A stretch of DNA of 13,153 bases from contig CAJUQS010000094.1 in NCBI GenBank assembly GCA_910588365.1, positions 1-13,153 of the forward strand. The letters run 5' to 3'. Both the position numbers and the translations under genes were made by a program. Source of the stretch: an uncultured Oscillospiraceae bacterium (lineage in GTDB: Bacteria > Bacillota > Clostridia > Oscillospirales > Oscillospiraceae). The notes beneath the pieces are model-generated. The model did no database searches. It worked only from the letters and a program-made list of their open reading frames with translations, and was not told the origin of the DNA. The stretch's first letter is position 1. The number at the start of each line of letters is the position of its first letter. Positions 1-6,486 of the stretch are shown piece by piece.

Positions 1-15
1 CTGTGCTCCTTTCAT
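1..15 (-). CDS. possible 5' end of next ICE gene (partial)
   Basis: An ATG at 15-13 on the minus strand opens a frame (M-K-G-A-Q) that leaves the window. An AAGGGAGT ribosome binding site lies about 7 nt upstream, inside a hairpin (21-60). Only five codons are visible, so no function can be given. The AAAGGAG just after the ATG could instead serve a start outside the window. The position, directly after the secreted-protein gene, fits a continuing ICE operon. Confidence 0.3.
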
Positions 16-20
16 TTTCT

Positions 21-60
21 GACTCCCTTTCCGGGCTCTTTCTCGCCCTGATTGGGAGTC
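21..60 (-). promoter_or_regulatory. hairpin enclosing the ribosome binding site of the next gene
   Basis: GACTCCC (21-27) pairs with GGGAGTC (54-60), and an inner GGGC (33-36) pairs with GCCC (45-48). Both stems share the same centre. On the minus-strand RNA the 3' arm carries the GGGAG ribosome binding site in front of the ATG at 15, so the fold would hide it. Translational control is inference; the inverted repeat is seen. Confidence 0.4.
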
Positions 61-124
61 TATCTTTTTCCCTTCACCTCCGCCACAAAACTACATTTTT
101 TCCTCGGCGTTTTTTTACATTTTA

Positions 125-934
125 TCACTGGCGATGACAGGCCGGCGCGGTGACATCCGGGCCTTCATCCACAGGCTCCACAGGCTGGAGAGGCGTTCCC
201 TCAAAAATCGCCACATACCGGGTCTTGTTCAGGGCAATCCTGCTGACCGTGCCGGTGTAGTCGGCGGTGACGGTGTAGCCCTTGACATAGCTGCTGGTGG
301 CGCTGCCGGTGTAGGTGGCTACGGCGGTATAGCGGTCGCCCAGGGCGTAGCCGTCCAGGCTGCCGGTGTTGTCCGTCTGCCAGCTGATATTCTGGAGCGT
401 CAGCGTCCTGCCGCCATCCTGGATGGTCTTGGGGATGTACTGGGTATCCTGCCCCGCCAGATTGGGATACGTGCGGGTGGCGGAGACCTGCTTGGTGGAG
501 CTGCCGTAGCCGGATGCTTCCACCTGCACGGTATCCAGCCGCAGGGTCAGCGTGCCAGCCAGACCATCGTCGGTGATGAATTCCTTTTCCTGGGGCAGCA
601 GGGCCAGCACGGAGGCCATATCCTTGCTCTTGCTCTCCAATGTCACCGTCTCCGTGTGCTGGCGGCTCTCATGCTCCGGAAGCTCCTGCTTGAGCAGATC
701 CACCAGCGTATAGTGAAAACCGTCCTGCTCGAAGTCCGAGCGGGGGATGCCGGCGGGATTGTCCTCCGGGGACAGATCATAGAACTTACGGATCTCCGTT
801 CCATCCTCGCTCTGGGTAACGGAGCTGGGGTAGCAGACTTGGGCAGGGTCGGCCCACTCCGCCGCGTGAGCGGCAGGTGTAAGGGCCATGGTCAGCGCCA
901 GCGCGAGGGCGCAGACAGCAGTCAGTTTTTTCAT
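125..934 (-). CDS. secreted protein of unknown function, ICE-borne
   Basis: A 269-aa protein starting at ATG 934-932 with an AGGAGG site 8 nt upstream; the stop is TGA. The N-terminus is a clear Sec signal peptide: MKKL, then a hydrophobic run of about 15 residues, then an AHAA cleavage region near residue 25, with no lipobox cysteine. The mature part is polar and Thr/Ser/Gly-rich, with beta-type stretches in the last third (TAVATYTG, YTVTADYTG, IALNKTRYVAIFEG), and then a Pro/Glu-rich tail. It is probably an exported or cell-surface protein. I do not recognise a catalytic motif. It starts directly after the SpoVG-family gene, whose TAG stop adjoins its ribosome binding site, so the two are surely co-transcribed. 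A role at the cell envelope during conjugation is possible but only inferred from context. Confidence 0.8.
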   Translation of the reverse strand: MKKLTAVCALALALTMALTPAAHAAEWADPAQVCYPSSVTQSEDGTEIRKFYDLSPEDNPAGIPRSDFEQDGFHYTLVDLLKQELPEHESRQHTETVTLESKSKDMASVLALLPQEKEFITDDGLAGTLTLRLDTVQVEASGYGSSTKQVSATRTYPNLAGQDTQYIPKTIQDGGRTLTLQNISWQTDNTGSLDGYALGDRYTAVATYTGSATSSYVKGYTVTADYTGTVSRIALNKTRYVAIFEGTPLQPVEPVDEGPDVTAPACHRQ

Positions 935-948
935 GTTCGCTTCCTCCT

Positions 949-1323
949 CTACATTTTCATATTCGGGGCGGGCGGGGCCTCCTGGCCCTGATTCCAGCTC
1001 TCCTGCTGGCGCTGGGGGAGTTGGGTCAGGGCCTGCTGGTAAGCGTCCAGCACCGTCTGGTGGAACTGCTGGCGGAACTCCTTGGTGCAGGGGAAGCAGA
1101 TGTCCTTGTAGCCGTCCCTGCCCTTGTAGCTGGGCATGGAGACGAAGGGGCCGTTGCTGCCATCCACCACCTTCACGCCCCGGATGGCGAAGCACCCATT
1201 CAGGTTGACGGAGGCGTCCGCCAGGACGGGGCCGCTGGCGTGGAGAGCGTGGATCTTCACATCCACCTGCATGGGGAGGGCCTCTCGCTGAGGGGCGGGG
1301 GCTGGGATAGGGGCCTGTTTCAT
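949..1323 (-). CDS. spoVG: SpoVG-family regulatory protein
   Basis: A 124-aa protein; ATG 1323-1321 follows TTAAGGAGGACGCGACA. From residue 18 to about 100 it follows the SpoVG pattern: V-D-V-K-I at the first strand, then an I-R-G-V-K-V-V-D-G core, then NGPFVSMPS, the family signature (NG-FVAMPS in SpoVG proper), then KDICFPC and an amphipathic helix. The housekeeping protein is about 95 aa; this one has a Pro-rich N-terminal extension and a Gln/Pro-rich tail. SpoVG proteins bind nucleic acid and act as site-specific regulators in Firmicutes. A copy inside an ICE operon may tune element genes or host development. It lies between the DUF3849 gene (45 nt upstream) and the secreted-protein gene. 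Family assignment is firm; the target is unknown, and it should not be taken as the chromosomal sporulation gene. Confidence 0.85.
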   Translation of the reverse strand: MKQAPIPAPAPQREALPMQVDVKIHALHASGPVLADASVNLNGCFAIRGVKVVDGSNGPFVSMPSYKGRDGYKDICFPCTKEFRQQFHQTVLDAYQQALTQLPQRQQESWNQGQEAPPAPNMKM

Positions 1324-1367
1324 TGTCGCGTCCTCCTTAAAATATAAGAATTTATGATAAAATGGGG

Positions 1368-2132
1368 CTACTTCATGGTCATGCCGCCCATGGCGGGTCC
1401 GCTTTCCTGCTCCTGCTGTGCGCCGCGCAGCTCCTCCAGTTTCTCCCGCGCCCAGTCCGGCAGGTGCTGCTCGTCCAGCACTCCCACAAAGTCGGAGCGG
1501 TCCCAGCGGGTCTTTTCTCCGTCGCCCAAGCAGGTGGCATAGACCGCCCGACCGCTGGCGGTGGGCGAACAGCCAAATCCTCCCTCCGCCAGCCAGAGCT
1601 GATCACGGGGGTCCCAGCAGCTCTCCCGGAGCGTGTCGGGACTCATGACCAGCACTTTGCCCTTGTAGTCCTGCTCATGCCGGTCGCCGCCAACGCAGTG
1701 TTCCGGGCCGAACAGCCCCAGAGCCTGGTACGCATCCCTGGCCTGTCCAATGAATGCCTCCAGCAGAGCGGCGGCGGTGTCCACCGCAAAATAGCGGTTG
1801 TACTTACCGTCCGGAGGAACCAATGTCTTCCGGCCCCACTGGTAAGTCTCATCGCTGACCAAATACTTACAGTTGACTGATTTCTGGAGTTCTTGCAGGG
1901 AGTTGGCGAGGACGAAATTCACCCGCTTAAAGCCGAACCGCTCCAGCACAGACTGGGCGCAGCCCTCGGACAGCGACTCGTCCGCTTCATTGAAATAAGC
2001 CCGGATTGTCTGCTCAACGGTTCTGGCGCAGTCCACATTCTGCCGGAAGCTGTCCTCATGCCTCTGCGTCTGCCCAAGGCGTCTGGCCTCGGCACGGGAG
2101 CAGGGATACAGATAGGGGAACTCAGCTGCCAT
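1368..2132 (-). CDS. DUF3849-containing protein
   Basis: A 254-aa protein; ATG 2132-2130 overlaps the end of the upstream AbrB-like gene by 11 nt, with AGAGGAT as ribosome binding site. Residues 1 to about 140 match the DUF3849 pattern known from Clostridial ICEs and phages: an N-terminal FPYLYPCSRAEA, a basic stretch (RQNVDCARTVEQTI), and the conserved GFKRVNFVLANSLQ near residues 67-80, followed by W and VPPD. The second half is a separate conserved-looking unit (LVMSPDTLRES, GGFGCSP, TCLGDGEKTRWDRSDFVGVLDEQ), Trp- and Asp-rich. No enzymatic motif is recognised. It ends in TAG, as does the SpoVG-family gene. The function of DUF3849 is not known; it travels with antirestriction and plasmid-type regulators, which suits an accessory role in transfer or establishment. 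Confidence 0.75.
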   Translation of the reverse strand: MAAEFPYLYPCSRAEARRLGQTQRHEDSFRQNVDCARTVEQTIRAYFNEADESLSEGCAQSVLERFGFKRVNFVLANSLQELQKSVNCKYLVSDETYQWGRKTLVPPDGKYNRYFAVDTAAALLEAFIGQARDAYQALGLFGPEHCVGGDRHEQDYKGKVLVMSPDTLRESCWDPRDQLWLAEGGFGCSPTASGRAVYATCLGDGEKTRWDRSDFVGVLDEQHLPDWAREKLEELRGAQQEQESGPAMGGMTMK

Positions 2133-2628
2133 AGACGGTATCCTCTGTGATCAGATGCTCTTCCAGCTTGCCCAGGCAGGTTCCCACCACCATGAAAGTC
2201 TCCAGCAGATTGGCGGGGAGATCCCGCAGGTCGCAGCGATGCTCCGCAGCCTGGACCGTGATGGTATGGGACACCTCATCGACCTCAGCGCACAGCTTGG
2301 CTCCGTCGGGAATGCCGGCGGCCTCCCGCAGATACTCGTTCACCTGGACGGCTTCCTCCTCGAAGTCGTTGTAGGGACAGCTGTCCTTATCGCAGTCCTC
2401 ACAGGGGCCGCAGACCTCCGACAGGCAGTAGAGCAGCTGCGCCGACAGGCTCGAAAGCTGGTGGGCGGCATCCAGAAGCTCCGGCGCGGTCATCCGCCCC
2501 TTCAGCACCACCATAGCCCCCTTCATGGTGTGGTACTCCACCTTCTCGCCAGCGTTGAGTCCGGCCAGCCGCGCGGCAGTTACCGGGAACAGAAGACCCT
2601 TGGGGGTGATCTCTTTGATGAATTTCAT
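2122..2628 (-). CDS. AbrB/SpoVT-like N-terminal domain protein with cysteine cluster
   Basis: A 168-aa protein; ATG 2628-2626 with AAGGAGG 8 nt upstream. Residues 1-47 resemble a swapped-hairpin AbrB/SpoVT DNA-binding domain: MKFIKEITPKGLLFPVTAAR, then LAGLNAGEKVEY, the usual 'G-x-x-x-G-x-K-V-x' turn. The middle holds five cysteines (68, 73, 76, 79, 84) in C-x4-C-x2-C-x2-C-x4-C spacing, suggesting metal binding. The C-terminal half is acidic, with an amphipathic helix. A transcription-factor role in the ICE operon is inferred. The ribosome binding site begins right after the original stop codon of dam (2647-2649), so dam and this gene were designed as neighbours in one transcript. The AbrB call rests on pattern only and is moderate. 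Confidence 0.7.
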   Translation of the reverse strand: MKFIKEITPKGLLFPVTAARLAGLNAGEKVEYHTMKGAMVVLKGRMTAPELLDAAHQLSSLSAQLLYCLSEVCGPCEDCDKDSCPYNDFEEEAVQVNEYLREAAGIPDGAKLCAEVDEVSHTITVQAAEHRCDLRDLPANLLETFMVVGTCLGKLEEHLITEDTVYGS

Positions 2629-2646
2629 GTGATGATCCTCCTTACA

Positions 2647-2760
2647 TCAAATTTCCTGCCCGAAATCAAACAGGTTCAGTTGTGTCGCGGCACGCTGCCG
2701 CTCGGTCATGTCGTAGTTGGCGATGAACAGTTCAGCGAACTGGCAGTTGGGATCGTACCG
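2647..2760 (-). pseudogene. dam: detached C-terminal tail of the Dam methylase
   Basis: Downstream of the TAG at 2763-2761 the same frame stays open for 37 more codons and ends at TGA 2649-2647, two bases before the ribosome binding site of the next gene. The tail begins R-Y-D-P and contains AELFIANYD, which matches the conserved ELLItNY strand closing Dam-family methylases. It therefore belonged to the upstream ORF. No start codon with a ribosome binding site is visible, so it is probably translated only by readthrough. Confidence 0.75.
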
Positions 2761-3480
2761 CTACTTGATGTTGTTCAGCCGGGTGGTTGCCTCGATCTGG
2801 ATACCGGGGGCGTCATAGAGTCTGCGGACAAAGTCGTCGTCGTTGTAGGAGAGCAGGAACTTCCCCTCAATGGACAAGAGCGTGTCCCGCAGGCGGATGT
2901 GGTCCTTCTCAGTGAACCCGTCCTCTCCGATGTTCTGGTAATACCCCTCGGTGGCGTGGTAGGGCGGGTCACAGTAGAAGAGGCTCACCGGGCGGTCATA
3001 CTGCCGGATGAGCTTCTCAAAGTCCTTATTCTCCACCACCACATCCTTGAGCCGCCGGTGGGCCTGCTCAATGAGGGGAAAGTTGGCCCGCATATCGTGG
3101 GGCTGGCTGCCGTAGCTGGTGAGGGCAGAGGCGTAGCTGCAGCGGATGATCTGATAGAACCAGGCCGCCCGCTGGACGTCCGTAGTGCACTGGCGGCGCA
3201 GGGCCAGCCGCACCCGGTCAAAGTCCTCGCGGGAGTTGAGGACGTATTTCAGGGCGTTCATCAGCAGATCCGGCTTATCCCGGACGCAGCGGTACAGGTT
3301 GGTGAGCAAGCTGTTGTAGTCGTTATAGACCTCAAAGTCGCTGCCGGGAGGCTTGTGGAACAGGACCCAGCCGCCGCCCCCGAAGACCTCGATGTACCGT
3401 TCATAGTACAGAGGAAACCTCCGTACCACCTCCTCCCGCAGAGCTTTCTTGCCGCCCACCCAGCTCATGAAGCTGTTCAT
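2761..3480 (-). CDS. dam: DNA adenine methylase (Dam family), truncated by in-frame TAG
   Basis: A 239-aa protein; ATG 3480-3478 overlaps the stop of the HTH gene (ATGA) and has AGAGGAGG upstream. Motifs are in the order of alpha-class N6-adenine methylases: motif X SWVGGKK (6-12), the AdoMet-binding motif I EVFGGGG (31-37), VYNDYN (51-56) and catalytic motif IV DPPY (171-174), then LLSYND (209-214). The family transfers methyl from S-adenosylmethionine to adenine, typically in GATC; the site recognised here is not determinable. The frame stops at TAG after NNIK, but continues in frame to TGA 2649-2647 with the family's closing ELFIANYD. Full length would be about 277 residues, normal for Dam. 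The short product lacks the last strand and may be inactive. In an ICE such an enzyme would shield element DNA from restriction or alter host methylation. Confidence 0.85.
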   Translation of the reverse strand: MNSFMSWVGGKKALREEVVRRFPLYYERYIEVFGGGGWVLFHKPPGSDFEVYNDYNSLLTNLYRCVRDKPDLLMNALKYVLNSREDFDRVRLALRRQCTTDVQRAAWFYQIIRCSYASALTSYGSQPHDMRANFPLIEQAHRRLKDVVVENKDFEKLIRQYDRPVSLFYCDPPYHATEGYYQNIGEDGFTEKDHIRLRDTLLSIEGKFLLSYNDDDFVRRLYDAPGIQIEATTRLNNIK

Positions 3481-3923
3481 GGGCCGGCCTCCTCTCGTCG
3501 CCGTAAAGTCCGCTCCATTCCGTTTCCGCCCGACGGCGAAAACTCCATTTGCTCCCTTGCTCCTCCTCTTCCACGCGGACCCGCTTGCGCCGGGCTCTGC
3601 GCGGAGTCCTGTATGGAGATGCGGAGTTGGGCGGTATCAAACGCTTCCAGGGATTTGTTCAGCCCCCGGATAGCGGCGGCAATACCGCTGATCCGGTTGG
3701 TCATGTGGACGATAGTGGCGCGCACCTCCTGCTCTGTGGCGGCGTAAAAATAGCCGCTGGAGCTGCTGGCAATGGGAACACCCCTGCGCCGCAGACGGTT
3801 GACCGCGTTCCGCAGCTCCTTGCCCCGGACGGAAAAGGTCCGCTCCAGCTCTCGGCTGGTGGCGGCGCAGCCCTCGCCCAGATGGTACTGCCGCAGATAT
3901 TCGGCCAGCTGTTTATCCTCCAT
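3477..3923 (-). CDS. winged helix-turn-helix regulator
   Basis: A 148-aa protein; ATG 3923-3921 follows GGAAAGGAGGAAAC. Residues 17-60 form a helix-turn-helix with wing: TSRELERTF as first helix, SVRGKELRNAVNRLRRRG as recognition helix, then PIASSSSGYFYA as wing. This pattern is common in small Clostridial phage and ICE regulators. Next comes an amphipathic stretch (EQEVRATIVHMTNRISGIAAAIRGL), then a low-complexity Arg/Gly-rich tail of about 45 residues. The tail runs into the dam start with an ATGA overlap, so HTH and dam are translationally coupled. The gene is the first after a terminator (3966-3992), which suggests its own promoter or regulated readthrough; no convincing promoter is seen in the short gap. 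It may regulate the downstream genes, but its target is unknown. Confidence 0.75.
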   Translation of the reverse strand: MEDKQLAEYLRQYHLGEGCAATSRELERTFSVRGKELRNAVNRLRRRGVPIASSSSGYFYAATEQEVRATIVHMTNRISGIAAAIRGLNKSLEAFDTAQLRISIQDSAQSPAQAGPRGRGGAREQMEFSPSGGNGMERTLRRREEAGP

Positions 3924-3937
3924 GTTTCCTCCTTTCC

Positions 3938-4006
3938 GGGGCCGTTTTCCCGAAAAAAGAGCGCAAAAAAGAAGGGGTCGTTCATCCCTTTCGGAAAAAC
4001 GGCCCC
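3938..4006. repeat. long inverted repeat around the terminator upstream of the HTH gene
   Basis: Arms 3938-3955 and 3989-4006 match in 17 of 18 positions (GGGGCCGTTTTCCCGAAA against GGGGCCGTTTTTCCGAAA). The right arm abuts and partly overlaps the terminator stem at 3966-3992. A similar but weaker arrangement lies at 6705-6765, in the only other long gap of this gene cluster. Confidence 0.7.
3966..3992 (-). terminator. Rho-independent terminator after the ArdA-like pseudogene
   Basis: On the minus strand AAGGG and CCCTT arms are separated by a 9-nt loop and followed by CTTTTTT. It lies 94 nt after the stop of the 4086-4546 gene and separates the antirestriction genes from the HTH-dam operon. 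It sits inside a longer inverted repeat. Confidence 0.55.
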
Positions 4007-4012
4007 TTACTC

Positions 4013-4042
4013 TTGACATTTTTATTATTTCATGTGTATGGT
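4013..4042 (+). promoter_or_regulatory. promoter-like site on the antisense strand
   Basis: TTGACA (4013-4018) is a perfect -35 box. An 18-nt spacer leads to TATGGT (4037-4042), a fair -10. It faces away from the operon genes, so a transcript would be antisense to 4086-4546. A hairpin and T-run follow at once (4043-4075), so the product may be very short or the match may be chance. Confidence 0.3.
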
Positions 4043-4075
4043 ATGGGCTGCGCCCATCTGATACCACCTTTTTTT
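4043..4075 (+). terminator. hairpin plus T-run on the plus strand
   Basis: ATGGGC (4043-4048) and GCCCAT (4052-4057) form a perfect 6-bp stem with a 3-nt loop, flanked by GGTAT/ATACC. Seven T residues lie at 4069-4075. The gap between stem and T-run makes this a weak plus-strand terminator. It would stop antisense transcription into 4086-4546. Confidence 0.35.
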
Positions 4076-4085
4076 CGCTCTGCCC

Positions 4086-4546
4086 TTACTGTATGGTCAT
4101 GCTGCCCTGGACCGGCGCCTCCCCGGCAGGAGTGCTGTATTCGCGGACGAATTCCCGTCCATTGCGGATCAGATAGCCAATATCGCCGCTGGCCTCCATA
4201 TAGCCGGAGGTTTCCAGCAGGTTCGCTCCGTAGTCGTCCAGGCTGATGGCGCCGGATCGGATCAGCTCTTCCGGCATACCGCGGGAGCGCAGATGCTCCG
4301 CCGCAAAGTCTGCCAGCCCCTCGCTTGGCACCCACTCATAGCAGTGGAGGTTCTGGGAGATGTCCAAGGCGAATTTCAGGGTGCGGCAGTCCTCGTATTC
4401 CAGCACGGCAGCGAATTTCTCCAGCCAGTGAGGTTGGGCTGGCCCGCCGCACAGAGCGCATCGACCTTCTGCTTGAACTCGTCCAGCGGCGCCGGCAGCT
4501 CCAGTTGTCCCATCACTCTGCCGCCGCTGGATACATTTAGTTTCAG
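4086..4546 (-). pseudogene. ArdA-like antirestriction protein, frameshifted
   Basis: Two overlapping frames make one gene. The first encodes MGQLELPAPLDEFKQKVD to GQPNLTGW. After the A-run at 4416-4418 it reads out of frame to a stop at 4376. The second frame resumes K-F-A-A-V-LEYEDC and runs to TAA at 4086. Adding one A to the run restores an ORF of about 150 aa. The restored C-terminal part (FALDISQNLHCYEWVP, DYGANLLETSGYM) resembles the C-terminal ArdA domain of the neighbouring gene. The start may be ATG 4513-4511, which lacks a good ribosome binding site. CTG 4546-4544 overlaps the previous stop (CTGA) and follows GGAGG by 9 nt, so it looks like a mutated ATGA coupling. A 106-aa product from ATG 4406 is conceivable but lacks a ribosome binding site. 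Confidence 0.7.
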
Positions 4547-4911
4547 AATGATAACCCTCCCATCTGCGGTCCCTGCCGCTGTTCCTCGGAAGTACCCCGC
4601 ATCAACTCCTCCAGCGGAACCTCGCCCTGATATACCACATAGCCGCACTCATTGAACTGTCCGCCCTCCTGCTGGATGCGCTGTTCCCCGTAGCGGCGGT
4701 AGTCGTAAAAGCCCTTCAGATTTTCATCATAGTCGAAATGGCCGGACTCCTGAATCATGTGTCTGCCGTACTCCTCCGGGATCCGGACGCCGGGGACAAA
4801 GTCAAACTGGTCCAGATTTTCCGCCAAACGGCAGATGGAGATAATGCCCGAGGTCTCCGTCATGAGCGTCACGGCACTCAGCTTCTCCCTGCCCTTATCC
4901 CTCAACGGCTA
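4543..4911 (-). pseudogene. ardA: detached C-terminal ArdA domain (after in-frame TAG)
   Basis: Directly after TAG 4911-4909 the same frame continues for 121 sense codons to TGA 4545-4543. It reads PLRDKGREKLSAVTLMTE, parallel to VPLKDADIEKLNAVVLMTE at residues 284-302 of the first ArdA copy, so it is the natural continuation. It then carries RLAENLDQFDFVPG, EYGRHMIQESGHF, FYDYRRYG and FNECGYVVYQG. This is the pattern of the third ArdA domain (E-E-x-G, YIDYxAYGRD and a final GY-V strand in Tn916 Orf18). The first possible start is TTG 4905, with no ribosome binding site. Independent translation is unlikely; readthrough or loss of function is more plausible. Confidence 0.75.
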
Positions 4912-6486
4912 TATCGACTGGCACAGCCGGTTCAGGCAGGGGAGGTCATCCCCGGACAGACTCTCCAGGTCCAGCACCTCCGCCACTTTTTCCGGTATCT
5001 TGTCCGCCGCCAACCGCAGCCTCGTGCCCAGACTGTCGGCCCCCGCCTGCAGCCGGGTACGCTGGAGCCGCAGCTCCGACATAGGCAGGCAAAACGCTCT
5101 GGTCACGCCCTGCTCTTCGGAGACCACCTCCACCACCGCCACCGGCGGCTCATGGATGTAGGGCGGCAGATAGCGGCCGTCATACTGCCGCTTCGGCTCT
5201 GCGCCGCCTTGCCCGCAGCGGAAGGTCAGGTTAATGAAGTCCTGGATGTCAAAGGGGCCCAGCTTGTGGGCCATATCTTGAAACTGCGCGGCCTCTTCCT
5301 CGCTGTCCAGCCACTCGCCCAGGTAGTTCAGCTCATCCACGTTGACTTCCGTTCCCTCCAGCCTCTTAAGGACGGGGTAACCGCTGTCCAGCTCGTCCAC
5401 CCGGCAGTCCCGCTCCAGGGCGTTCCCGATGCCAAGCGCCTCCAGCGCCTCTATCGTTCGCTCATAGGCGTCCTGGGGGATGGGGAAGGGGACGGTGACT
5501 TGTCCGCGCTCGGGGTGCCGGGCGTTGCTCAGGACCGCCTTGATCTCACAGTACATCATACACGGTTCAGCCTCCGAGGCTTCCGTCATCAGCACCACCG
5601 CGTTCAGTTTTTCGATGTCCGCGTCCTTCAGCGGCACGATAGCCTGGCACATCCGATTAAGGGCCGGGAGATCATCGCCGCTCAGATGCTCCAGATCCAG
5701 GGCTTCCGCCACTTTTTCTGGCAGTTCGTCGAAGTCGAGGCGTACCTGCGCGTCGTGTAACGCGGTGACGCCAACACGGAGCAGTGTTCTTTCAATTTGG
5801 TGTTCTGCGGCGGGGAGATACAAGTATTCCGGATTTTTTCCTTCCGCAAGGCCATGCTTCGGTGTGATTTCCAGTACCATGAAGCAGCTGTCATAGGGAT
5901 ACGCAGGAAACTGATGTCCATTGTACTGCTGTTCCAGCACCATACCGTTGTTATAGACCACGCCGTAAGGGGTAATCACTCCGCCGCCGCCCTGAATGAG
6001 CTGGAGGGCTTCTTTTTTGCCGTCGATTGCCTCGTATTGGTCCATCGGCATCCCGCCGCCGTTCAGCGTCATAACATGGTCCCTCCCGATCTTCTCCAAA
6101 TTGGAAAAGTCGGTGATGACCGTTGCCTGCTGGCAGCAGTACGTCAGGTTGATGAAGTCCTTGATGTCAGCTAACCCCAGCTTGTGGGCCATAGCCTCAA
6201 ACTGGCTGACCTCGCCGGAGCAGAAGCTGTCCAGCCGCTTCGCCAGATAGTCCAGCTGATCGATGTTGACCAATGTACCCACCAAGGCGTTCAGCACGTT
6301 GTACCGGCTGTTCACTTCATCCACAGTGCAGTCCCGGTTCACGGAAAAGCCAAGGCCGACCTTCTGGAGCATCTCAATGGTCTGATCGTACTGGTCCACG
6401 GGAATGGGGAAGGGGAAGGGGATAGTGATCTGCCCGCACTCTGGACGCCGTGGGTTGCTCAGAACTGCTTGGATCACGCAGCTCAT
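4909..6486 (-). CDS. ardA: tandem ArdA-like antirestriction protein
   Basis: A 525-aa protein. ATG 6486-6484 overlaps the stop of the 64-aa gene (ATGA), with GGGGAGGG 7 nt upstream; an in-frame start at 6522 would overlap that gene by 40 nt and is less likely. ArdA proteins are acidic DNA mimics that block type I restriction enzymes and help conjugative DNA establish. Residues 1-309 form copy 1 and residues 310-525 copy 2. Both have AVLSN-x-R-x-P-E-x-GQ-T-PFP, RDC-VDE, AMAHKLG, D-I-DFINLT and LPEKVAEALDLE (IPEKVAEVLDLE in copy 2). Copy 2 lacks about 65 residues corresponding to 121-188. The second copy begins at Met-Met (5559-5554) with GGAGG upstream, like a former gene start. The protein is about three times a usual ArdA (around 165 aa) and acidic throughout. 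It stops at TAG, cutting off the third ArdA domain encoded downstream in frame. Confidence 0.8.
   Translation of the reverse strand: MSCVIQAVLSNPRRPECGQITIPFPFPIPVDQYDQTIEMLQKVGLGFSVNRDCTVDEVNSRYNVLNALVGTLVNIDQLDYLAKRLDSFCSGEVSQFEAMAHKLGLADIKDFINLTYCCQQATVITDFSNLEKIGRDHVMTLNGGGMPMDQYEAIDGKKEALQLIQGGGGVITPYGVVYNNGMVLEQQYNGHQFPAYPYDSCFMVLEITPKHGLAEGKNPEYLYLPAAEHQIERTLLRVGVTALHDAQVRLDFDELPEKVAEALDLEHLSGDDLPALNRMCQAIVPLKDADIEKLNAVVLMTEASEAEPCMMYCEIKAVLSNARHPERGQVTVPFPIPQDAYERTIEALEALGIGNALERDCRVDELDSGYPVLKRLEGTEVNVDELNYLGEWLDSEEEAAQFQDMAHKLGPFDIQDFINLTFRCGQGGAEPKRQYDGRYLPPYIHEPPVAVVEVVSEEQGVTRAFCLPMSELRLQRTRLQAGADSLGTRLRLAADKIPEKVAEVLDLESLSGDDLPCLNRLCQSI

Noticed and set aside
2155..3747. Plus-strand ORF of 530 codons opposite dam, and similar long plus-strand ORFs over the ICE block
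   Set aside because: They mirror minus-strand genes that have motifs and ribosome binding sites; GC-rich codons leave the opposite frame open.
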